From an uncultured Eubacteriales bacterium (GTDB lineage: Bacteria; Bacillota; Clostridia; Lachnospirales; Lachnospiraceae): a DNA stretch of 12,725 nucleotides. The notes beneath the pieces are model-generated. The model was not told the origin of the DNA, ran no database searches, and saw only the letters and a list, made by a program, of their open reading frames with translations. The stretch lies in the NCBI GenBank assembly GCA_949297565.1, contig CASFUI010000331.1, positions 1-12,725 of the forward strand, in the 5' to 3' direction. The position numbers and the translations under genes are program-made. Position 1 is the stretch's first letter, and the number at the start of each line of letters is the position of its first letter. Positions 6,359 to 12,725 of the stretch are shown piece by piece.

Positions 6359-8308
6359 TTACTTATATAAAGTTGTATTTTTCTTTTTGTTATAAACCAC
6401 AAACAAGCCGTAACCTGCAATAATTATTAATGAACCGCCACAAATTATACCAAAAAGTATAATATTTGAAGAATCACCTGTTGAGATAGAATCTCCGTCT
6501 CCCGTATCTGCGCCATCTGATGGATTAGATGTGTCTGACGGATTAGACGGGCCTGTTGGCTCCTCCGGAACTTCAGGATCTGACGGGTCCTGCGGTATAT
6601 CAGGGAACCCGTTTGCAATATATGAAAGCCATACGTCATATCCCTCATCAATAATTTCATCTGCAAGACTATTGTCATAATATCTTATAGAAGTTCTTGT
6701 AGCATACAGGATTTCATCACTGCCATATGTATATGGCTCCCATACATTTACAAGCTTCTGGTCTGACTTGTCAGGATCAACATCTGAATACAATGGACGA
6801 TATGAATTTGAAGCTTCATCATAAACATAATTTGATGCCCATGTACCAGCTCCGTCTACAAGATATACGTCAAAACCATTATTCATAGACGTATCATTAA
6901 CTATCTGCAGCTCCTTATCTTCAATTTTTACTTCTTTAAGCCACGCAACCGCACTTGTAACAGCATCTATCATCTGAGCAGAAGGATTATGTACACTCAT
7001 AAGGTAATCAACGACATCCTTTGTTGTAAATGAACTTACAGACTCCCTTTCATATGTACGTCCCATTGTAACTGTGTTGTCATCTTTAACCTGTGTAGCC
7101 CAGCCTGATTTAGTTCCGTTTTCAGAAAGCTGACTTGATACAATAAAATTATTGCCTTTTTCTAACGCGCTCTTTATCGGTGAAATATCCACAGACTTTC
7201 TTACAAATACAAAATTCTGATTGTTTAAAACCGCAATATCCTGCAAAAGAGTAAGTACTTCTGTTGTTACTTTATTTCCGATTTCAGTGTTGCCGTTAAA
7301 CCCCTTTGCAGATGCCGGCTCCATACACCATCCGCCGTTAGCACGCTGATTATTCAAAAGAAAATCCAAGCCCTTAAAAAAGGCGTTCTTATACCTGTCA
7401 TCATCAGGTTTATTTTCTGTGATATATTTTGCAAGGTATCTTAACTGAGCAACTGTCGAGCCGTTTTCTAACGACGAATCATCCTTTAAGGAGCCAAGCT
7501 TTGATGCAAGATTGTCCTGAGTCAAATCAATATTATCAGGAAGCAGACAAAAACCTCCGTCTTCATTCTGAAGCGCCACAATATTGTCAGCTATGCTTGT
7601 CAAAAGCTCATACTCATCATTTAACGCTCCCTCCAAAAACTCATCATATCTGTACCCATAGCCCTTAGCTACCGTGTCATATGAAGGCGTTAAATCAGTT
7701 TTAAATATAGGAACTGCAGCATAGAGACTTTGTACATTGCTGTCTACATACATATCTGCTCCAAAAAGATTAAGAATATAAGCTGCCGGAAGATATGTAA
7801 CAAAATAATCCTCTGCAAGATACGTATTAAAATCCCCAAAATTTTCTTTAACATTTACCTTTACAGGAACCTGCGCATCAGTAAGCGCATTTGATATTGT
7901 TTTTCCGTCGAGGACAACGTCCTTTGAGCCAATGGTCAGCTTTAATACCTGTCCGTTCATAGAGATAGTAATATTATTGCCATCTTCAACATAAGACACT
8001 CCGATTCTTGAAAACATCTCTTCCATCGGCGCCATAAAATCTCCTGTTGAAGTTGTATCTTTATAATCACCATAAGCCTTTACATTTACATTGTCATCGA
8101 GCCATACTCTCTGATAGTTATCAATAAGAAAGACAGGGTCATATGTATTAAACCATACTCTTCTTACGGTCATAGTAGAAAAATCAAAATCGCCTTTACT
8201 GATTGTCGCAGCATTCAAATTTATATTTACAGGTGAAAATGCAACTGCACCTACTAACAAAGAGGCAGCCATAATTCCCACAAAAACTTTTTTAAACTTT
8301 TTTATCAT
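6359..8308 (-). CDS. Cell-surface-anchored PL10-like protein, diverged from the adjacent pectate lyase
   Basis: Secreted 649-residue protein. In order: a signal peptide (1-34, basic start then hydrophobic core, likely cut after NAA); a copper-amine-oxidase-type stalk-like domain (about 95-200); a region of about 212-565 with the GGW repeats and helical pattern of PL10 lyases (DGGF 250-253, NGGW 324-327); a Pro/Ser/Asp-rich spacer (567-606); an STGD motif; a membrane helix (about 615-639); and a basic tail. My by-eye alignment to the neighbouring lyase matches ENGST with its DNGST and GRTYERESVS with its GRAFELASVS. However, D301 becomes E281, D375 becomes N345 and R594 becomes D554, while R469 is kept as R417. 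Lost or changed catalysis with pectin binding is therefore plausible. It starts 18 bases after the lyase stop, with a GGAGG site. Confidence 0.75.
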   Translation of the reverse strand: MIKKFKKVFVGIMAASLLVGAVAFSPVNINLNAATISKGDFDFSTMTVRRVWFNTYDPVFLIDNYQRVWLDDNVNVKAYGDYKDTTSTGDFMAPMEEMFSRIGVSYVEDGNNITISMNGQVLKLTIGSKDVVLDGKTISNALTDAQVPVKVNVKENFGDFNTYLAEDYFVTYLPAAYILNLFGADMYVDSNVQSLYAAVPIFKTDLTPSYDTVAKGYGYRYDEFLEGALNDEYELLTSIADNIVALQNEDGGFCLLPDNIDLTQDNLASKLGSLKDDSSLENGSTVAQLRYLAKYITENKPDDDRYKNAFFKGLDFLLNNQRANGGWCMEPASAKGFNGNTEIGNKVTTEVLTLLQDIAVLNNQNFVFVRKSVDISPIKSALEKGNNFIVSSQLSENGTKSGWATQVKDDNTVTMGRTYERESVSSFTTKDVVDYLMSVHNPSAQMIDAVTSAVAWLKEVKIEDKELQIVNDTSMNNGFDVYLVDGAGTWASNYVYDEASNSYRPLYSDVDPDKSDQKLVNVWEPYTYGSDEILYATRTSIRYYDNSLADEIIDEGYDVWLSYIANGFPDIPQDPSDPEVPEEPTGPSNPSDTSNPSDGADTGDGDSISTGDSSNIILFGIICGGSLIIIAGYGLFVVYNKKKNTTLYK

Positions 8309-8326
8309 CTTTATGTCCTCCTTATC

Positions 8327-10192
8327 TTAGTTGTTCATTGCTTCGACCCATTTATCATATGTACTCTTTGCAGTTGTTCCTGCATTGGTATTTACATATG
8401 AGTAACCGCTTCTTCTCTCACTCATACCTATGTTCATAGTAAGCTGAGCTACACCGTCACGTCCCGCAAATATCGGATAATATTTTCCTTCTGTAAGCTT
8501 ATTGCTTATATCAACTCCGTAATACTCTCCTGTGGTATCAAGACCATAAAAACGTCCCCATGTAGCCTTTGTGCTTCCATCCTTAACCAGAAGTCTGTCT
8601 TTGCCAAGCTCTCTTGTTCTGTCACTTATATTTTTCATCGTATAGCCTGTAAAGCTTATGGTCTGAACCCATTGCGTATAGCTTTCTATAGCTGTTTTAA
8701 CTTCATCAGACGGATTAATAATATTTGTCAGAACAGAAAGAACTGCATTGCTCTCATTTGGTGAAACAGAAGCCAGCTCAAAGGCTCTTCCGCCTGCCGG
8801 GACAGCTGTATCTGCCGTCGGCTCATACTGCTGTGACCATCCGGTTAAAACTCCGTCTATCTTAACCTGAGCCGATAACGTAAACGCGAGTCCGTCATCC
8901 CACAAAGACTTAAGCTCAGCCTCAGTTACACCTGCATCAACAGCATATTTGCTTGAATTACGCATAGCCTCTCTTGCCCACGCAAAGTCCTCACAAAGAG
9001 AACTGCTCATAAGTCCTTCTTCATTTGTCAGAGCATATACAACCTCAAGAACATCAGGCATAGCATTATCATTGAAAGTTATATTCTTAAAATATCCCAC
9101 TCCGTATGGATAATACTGCGGCCATCCGCCGGCATCGTTCTGCGCGTCAATCAGGTATCTTACAGCCTTCCAGAAGCCCTTCTCAATAGTATCAAGTTCC
9201 TGTGCATAATCCTTAAACAGGTCAGGTTTTTCCTTTGTCAGCTTAAGAAGCCTTGCCAGAAACTTAATATGTCCATGTGTAGAGCCGTTGTCAAATGTGG
9301 AATACGCATGAGTATATTTTGCCGCAAATGTATCGCTTAACAAATCATAGTCTACATTTGTCTTTCCCCAGCCGCCGTCAGAATTCTGATATACCGGATT
9401 AACAATAGTAACTCCGGCTTTCATCATATCGGCAATATTTTGGGCTGCGACAGCCGGATCGCTGTCCTCTGCCCTGCCAAGCAGAGTATCATAAGAGATT
9501 CCGCCACCCTCAAGTTTTTTAGTTGTATAATTGCTGTTTGAGTTAATATCGGGCTGTACTGCTGCATCTGAATAATACAGGGCAAACGCCATCTCCAAAC
9601 GGTGCATCGGCTCATTCCAGATAACACTGCCGCCAAGCGCCTCAGCTGTAAATTTTACAGGAAGGTAACATGCATAATACTGTCCGCCGTCCTCTGCGGT
9701 TTCCCCCTCCACTGCTTTAAAGTATGGAGCAAGCTCCTGCCTCATTGTCAGTGTTTTTGTCTCTTTGCCATTATCCAATGTGGCTTCTGTACTGCCTGCC
9801 TTCATTTTCAAAGTAAGACCGTTATAAGTAATTACAATGTCACCTGTCGCCTGATTATCATCTACTGTTGCCGTAATATCAGCGAAAGAGTGCTTTAAAG
9901 GCGCCATCATACCCTCAGGATTTCCCTCCCCTAAAACCATATCGGCTTTAATAAGTAAACCCTTTTCAAGTTCTTCAGGCGCCCATTTTCCCCCATTGCT
10001 CTTAGTGTATCTGTTCGGCTCGTACTCCGGAATTCCAAGAAACTTAATAACCAAATCAGATAGCTCAACTTCTTCCTGCGCAGCATAAATTTCCTGCACA
10101 GGTTTTGACAAACTGCAGACTCCGGCAATCAATCCTGCAGAAACAGCCACGCTTAAACCAAGCGAAACCATTTTTTTGAAACTTTTTCTCAT
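8327..10192 (-). CDS. Secreted pectate lyase, polysaccharide lyase family 10
   Basis: Extracellular enzyme of 621 residues, expected to cut polygalacturonate by beta-elimination in a calcium-dependent way. A signal peptide spans 1 to about 38; C26 lacks a proper lipobox. A copper-amine-oxidase-like stalk domain follows at about 100-205, ending with LPVKFTAEALGGSVIW. The PL10 alpha/alpha barrel covers about 228-600 and carries the family landmarks DGGWGKTN (272-279), STFDNGSTH (298-306), GGWPQYYP (355-362), ITFNDNAM (371-378), GRAFELAS (468-475), FAGRDG (575-580) and ERRSGY (592-597). By analogy with Cellvibrio Pel10A, the aspartates in DNG and NDNA would help bind calcium/substrate and the arginine in RAFELAS would be the base; this mapping is inferred. 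Unlike its downstream partner it has no anchor, so it is probably released. The start has GGAGG at a spacing of 7. Confidence 0.92.
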   Translation of the reverse strand: MRKSFKKMVSLGLSVAVSAGLIAGVCSLSKPVQEIYAAQEEVELSDLVIKFLGIPEYEPNRYTKSNGGKWAPEELEKGLLIKADMVLGEGNPEGMMAPLKHSFADITATVDDNQATGDIVITYNGLTLKMKAGSTEATLDNGKETKTLTMRQELAPYFKAVEGETAEDGGQYYACYLPVKFTAEALGGSVIWNEPMHRLEMAFALYYSDAAVQPDINSNSNYTTKKLEGGGISYDTLLGRAEDSDPAVAAQNIADMMKAGVTIVNPVYQNSDGGWGKTNVDYDLLSDTFAAKYTHAYSTFDNGSTHGHIKFLARLLKLTKEKPDLFKDYAQELDTIEKGFWKAVRYLIDAQNDAGGWPQYYPYGVGYFKNITFNDNAMPDVLEVVYALTNEEGLMSSSLCEDFAWAREAMRNSSKYAVDAGVTEAELKSLWDDGLAFTLSAQVKIDGVLTGWSQQYEPTADTAVPAGGRAFELASVSPNESNAVLSVLTNIINPSDEVKTAIESYTQWVQTISFTGYTMKNISDRTRELGKDRLLVKDGSTKATWGRFYGLDTTGEYYGVDISNKLTEGKYYPIFAGRDGVAQLTMNIGMSERRSGYSYVNTNAGTTAKSTYDKWVEAMNN

Positions 10193-10431
10193 AGATTAAC
10201 CTCCTTTGTATTTTATATTTGTACAATATTACAAGACAATTTCATTATACAAATACAATAAATAATCTCTACTGAACATTGTTATATTTTGAAAAAATTT
10301 ACATATTTTTTGCATTTATTTCAAAACATTTAAAACAAATTTATTAATTATTTCAAAATAAATCAAAAATATTACAAAGGAAGTTATTGTTTGTAAAAAA
10401 ATACAAAAGCTATTATTACATCCCCCCGACA
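10193..10431 (-). promoter_or_regulatory. AT-rich upstream region of the pectate lyase operon
   Basis: No gene is seen in these 239 bases. On the - strand a perfect -10 TATAAT lies at 10244-10249, but 16-18 bases upstream there is no good -35 box, which is typical of activator-dependent promoters. TTGTA/TACAA half-sites cluster nearby (10206, 10219-10226 as TTGTACAA, 10230, 10248, 10254). TTTTGAAATAA occurs twice on the - strand (10316-10326 and 10348-10358), 32 bases apart. I find no convincing terminator for the upstream permease, so some read-through into the lyase operon is possible. Confidence 0.45.
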
Positions 10432-11829
10432 TCAATGAGTCAGGAAGAACATAAGCGTAAATAATACCGCGATAACCCATGTAAATGCCTTGATTTCCCT
10501 CACTCTTCCGGTAAATAATTTAATGAAGATATAAGAAATCATACCAAAGGCAATACCATAGCTGATATTATAGGTGAACGCCATAAATGCAATAGTCAAA
10601 AATGACGGAACGGCGACGGAAATATCATTCCAGTCTATATTAGTGACACATCCCATCATAAGAACACCAACATAAATGAGCGCCGCCGCGGTTGCGTTTC
10701 CCGGAATAAGAGCCGCTACAGGACTTAAAAACATAGCAATGAAAAACAACACACCTGTGGTAAACGCCGACAAGCCTGTCCTTCCGCCTTCAGCTACTCC
10801 TGAAGATGACTCAACAAATGTTGTTACTGTTGAAGTTCCGCATATTGCGCCTGTACATGTTGCTATTGCATCAGATAACATTGCCTGCTCAAAATTAGGA
10901 ACATTTCCGTCCTTGTCGAGCATATTTCCTCTTGCGCACGCCCCATAAAGAGTTCCTAGCGTATCAAACATATCAACCATACAAAAAGCCAGAGCTGTTG
11001 TTGCTATAATCAAAATCAAATCTGCCGATGAGTGATTTGAGAGGTATCCCGAAAAGTCAAAACCTTCTGTAAATACCTTTCCGAACGACTCATTTGCCCA
11101 CGCGCCAAATGCGCTGAACGGATTAAAATTCAGCTTGTCCGAAAAACCGTCATAAAATCCCGGCACAGTAAAACCTAAAACATAATATATAACTGTTCCT
11201 CCGAGAATTCCCCAAAGCACTGAACCCTTAATTTTTCTGTATGTCATGACAGCAATAATAACAAGCGCGGCAAGCGTGACAATTCTTGGCATAATATCAG
11301 CCCATGTCGCATTTCCGTTTAACAGGTTAAACGATGCAAGGTCAACACAGGTAGATTCTTTACTGACAACAATTCCTGCATTCTGAAGTCCCAAAAACGC
11401 AATAAAGAGACCGATACCTGCCGGAATTGCTATTCTTACACAGTCCGGAATTGCCGAAAACAGCTTTGTACGTATTCCTGTAACCGTGAGCAGCACAAAT
11501 ACTATACCGTCCAAAAGAACAAGTACTAATGCGTTCGCGTATGACAATCCAAATGTGAAACAGGCTGTATACACAAAAAAAGCGTTCAGCCCCATTCCTG
11601 AAGCAAGTCCCAGCGGCAGATTCGCAAGAAACGCCATTAAAAATGTTCCTATTACCGCTGACAGCGCGGTTGCAATATAAATCGCATTGTAGGAAACCCC
11701 TTCAAGTTCAGCGAACATTTCGGCATTAACCATAAGAATGTAAGCCATTGCCATAAATGTTGTAATTCCCGCCATTATCTCAATTTTGACGGTTGAGCCA
11801 TGCTCCCTTACCTTAAAAAACTTTTCCAT
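10432..11829 (-). CDS. NCS2/AzgA-family purine permease (adenine/guanine/hypoxanthine uptake)
   Basis: Polytopic inner-membrane transporter of 465 residues, a full length for the AzgA (COG2252-like) group, importing purine bases with protons. Hallmarks include NLPLGLASGMGLNAFF in an early helix, the FCMVDMFDTLGTLYG helix, and TSTVTTFVESSSGVAEGGRTGL, matching the family's ESxTG-AAGGRTG block. The N-terminus carries the conserved GITTFMAMAYI helix. The start ATG at 11829 is preceded by GGAGG at a rather long spacing of 12, and no better start is present. The gene stands alone under its own promoter. No purine riboswitch is recognisable in its short leader. The exact base specificity (guanine/hypoxanthine versus adenine) cannot be decided from sequence alone. 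Confidence 0.9.
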   Translation of the reverse strand: MEKFFKVREHGSTVKIEIMAGITTFMAMAYILMVNAEMFAELEGVSYNAIYIATALSAVIGTFLMAFLANLPLGLASGMGLNAFFVYTACFTFGLSYANALVLVLLDGIVFVLLTVTGIRTKLFSAIPDCVRIAIPAGIGLFIAFLGLQNAGIVVSKESTCVDLASFNLLNGNATWADIMPRIVTLAALVIIAVMTYRKIKGSVLWGILGGTVIYYVLGFTVPGFYDGFSDKLNFNPFSAFGAWANESFGKVFTEGFDFSGYLSNHSSADLILIIATTALAFCMVDMFDTLGTLYGACARGNMLDKDGNVPNFEQAMLSDAIATCTGAICGTSTVTTFVESSSGVAEGGRTGLSAFTTGVLFFIAMFLSPVAALIPGNATAAALIYVGVLMMGCVTNIDWNDISVAVPSFLTIAFMAFTYNISYGIAFGMISYIFIKLFTGRVREIKAFTWVIAVLFTLMFFLTH

Positions 11830-11866
11830 TTTTTAAATTTTCCTCCAAATTTAAAATGATATTAAT

Positions 11867-11895
11867 ATTTTATAGTTTTTTAATAAAATTATCAA
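11867..11895 (-). promoter_or_regulatory. Promoter of the purine permease gene
   Basis: On the - strand, TTGATA (11890-11895), a 17-base spacer and TAAAAT (11867-11872) each match the consensus at five of six positions. The leader to ATG 11829 would be only about 30 bases. The -35 lies 16 bases from the oppositely directed MATE promoter. Confidence 0.6.
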
Positions 11896-11911
11896 CATTT
11901 TTAGATTTGAT

Positions 11912-11939
11912 TTGACAAATTTATTCTTCGCGATATACT
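11912..11939 (+). promoter_or_regulatory. Promoter of the MATE efflux gene
   Basis: TTGACA (11912-11917) and TATACT (11934-11939) are separated by 16 bases, a near-perfect sigma-A promoter. It implies a start near 11946 and an untranslated leader of about 130 bases, unusually long compared with the other units here. Confidence 0.75.
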
Positions 11940-11943
11940 AAAT

Positions 11944-12075
11944 AAGCTGTTTTATTTCAGTTTGGCTGTCTGTGCAGGAGCGTCACAGATAAGCTTTAAT
12001 ATCAGGTACCAATAAAAAAATTTTTTATCAAAAGTGGGAAAATGCCGTAATATACGCTCCGGAACGGAGACTGTC
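11944..12075 (+). ncRNA. Structured leader of the MATE gene: candidate translational switch
   Basis: Three structures can be drawn. Hairpin 1 is AAGCTG (11944-11949) with CAGTTT (11958-11963). Hairpin 2 is TGTCTGTG (11967-11974) with CACAGATA (11984-11991), eight pairs including one G-U, around a 9-base loop. Hairpin 3 is CTCCG (12057-12061) with CGGAG (12065-12069) around GAA, and it buries the Shine-Dalgarno GGAG (12066-12069). The loop of hairpin 2 contains GGAGCGT (11977-11983), perfectly complementary over 7 bases to ACGCTCC (12054-12060), which is the anti-Shine-Dalgarno arm. The two pairings exclude each other, so loop pairing would free the ribosome binding site. I cannot assign it to a known riboswitch family; the switch role is inference. 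Confidence 0.45.
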
Positions 12076-12725
12076 ATGAATAAAGATTTAACTGTAGGAA
12101 AACCGGAAACAGTCCTTTGGAAATTCTGTCTGCCGCTGTTTGGAAGCATTATATTTCAACAGCTCTATAACATAGCAGACAGCCTTGTTGCCGGAAAATT
12201 TATAGGTGAAAACGCGCTTGCCGCTGTCGGAAACAGCTATGAGATAACGCTTATTTTCATTGCATTTGCCTTTGGGTGCAATATAGGCTGTTCCGTTATT
12301 GTTTCACAGTTCTTCGGCGCTAAGGATTACCGAAACATGAAAACTGCCGTATATACCGCAATGACAGCGACTGCTGTACTCTGTGCTGTTTTAATGCTTA
12401 TCGGAATTATTTTTACAAACAGTCTGCTCAGACTAATAAAAACGCCGGAAACAATTCTTGCTGACTCACAGATTTATTTGGATATTTATATATACGGACT
12501 GCCGTTTATGTTTTTTTATAATATGGCAACAGGTATATTTTCAGCGCTTGGCGATTCAAAAACGCCTTTTATATTTTTAGCCGTATCGTCCGTTGCAAAT
12601 ATATTTGCTGATATTCTGTTTGTAACTGCATTCAGCATGGGTGTGGCAGGCGTTGCATGGGCAACCTTTATCTGCCAGGGAATAAGCGCCATTCTGGCTG
12701 TTGCCGTTGTCTTTAAAAGACTTAT
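12076..12725 (+). CDS. MATE-family multidrug/metabolite efflux transporter (3' end beyond the window)
   Basis: The first 216 residues of a membrane transporter that normally runs to about 450. The opening residues, through LPLFGSIIFQQLYNIADSLVAGKFIG and AAVGNSYEITLIF, are typical of clostridial MATE proteins, as are VIVSQFFGAKD, the FYNMATGIFSALGDSKTP segment and GVAGVAWATFICQG. About six membrane helices, roughly the first of the two MATE halves, are present. It should export organic cations, drugs or metabolites using a sodium or proton gradient; the substrate is not readable. ATG 12076 has GGAG (12066-12069) at a spacing of 6, and that site lies inside a 5-pair hairpin. The gene is open at the right edge, so its integrity cannot be judged. 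Confidence 0.9.
   Translation, partial: MNKDLTVGKPETVLWKFCLPLFGSIIFQQLYNIADSLVAGKFIGENALAAVGNSYEITLIFIAFAFGCNIGCSVIVSQFFGAKDYRNMKTAVYTAMTATAVLCAVLMLIGIIFTNSLLRLIKTPETILADSQIYLDIYIYGLPFMFFYNMATGIFSALGDSKTPFIFLAVSSVANIFADILFVTAFSMGVAGVAWATFICQGISAILAVAVVFKRL

Noticed and set aside
7429..7668. A + strand reading frame inside the PL10-like gene
   Set aside because: It is an antisense shadow of a well-supported secreted protein, with no ribosome binding site or domain.
10212..10239. TTGTCT-N16-TATAAA on the - strand as the pectate lyase promoter
   Set aside because: Transcription would begin at the edge of the Shine-Dalgarno, leaving almost no leader. The TATAAT at 10244-10249 is more likely.
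10391..10406. TTGTA-A-run-TACAA hairpin as terminator of the purine permease
   Set aside because: The stem is five A/T-rich pairs with no proper T-tail on the - strand, so it is too weak to call.

Overview
The window is AT-rich, with short intergenic gaps, strong GGAG/GGAGG ribosome binding sites, and near-consensus sigma-A-type promoters. The proteins look like those of low-GC Clostridia. The pectate lyase locus, the AzgA-type purine permease and the bifunctional homocysteine methyltransferase/MTHFR suggest a gut Lachnospiraceae. A pectin-degrading Lachnospira or Eubacterium relative is my best guess, but that is inference and not proven by the sequence.

Layout. Bases 1-1536 (+ strand) hold a two-gene NAD-metabolism operon: an NrtR-like Nudix/winged-helix regulator and a nicotinamidase-like cysteine hydrolase. 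It has a good promoter and a dyad operator candidate. Bases 1740-4091 (- strand) hold a three-gene operon: an easily missed 55-residue helix-turn-helix-like protein, an ABC half-transporter, and an overlapping small two-helix membrane protein of unknown function. The two operons converge on a shared hairpin terminator. Bases 4417-6198 (- strand) hold a single-gene methionine/folate unit with its own promoter and terminator. Bases 6359-10192 (- strand) hold two secreted proteins in tandem: a family PL10 pectate lyase and a diverged PL10-like paralogue carrying a C-terminal cell-surface anchor. Upstream of them lies a purine permease (10432-11829, - strand). A MATE-family efflux gene runs off the right edge on the + strand, and its promoter lies back to back with the permease promoter.

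How the genes may work together. The lyase and its anchored paralogue are the clearest functional pair: one cleaves pectate outside the cell, and the other, with several active-site positions changed, may hold or bind pectin at the cell surface. NrtR and nicotinamidase form a regulator/enzyme pair for NAD salvage. The other genes are ordinary housekeeping or transport functions.

The most unusual non-coding signal is the roughly 130-base leader of the MATE gene. A hairpin loop there is perfectly complementary over 7 bases to the arm that pairs with the ribosome binding site. This is the layout of a translational switch, and I cannot match it to a known riboswitch class by eye.
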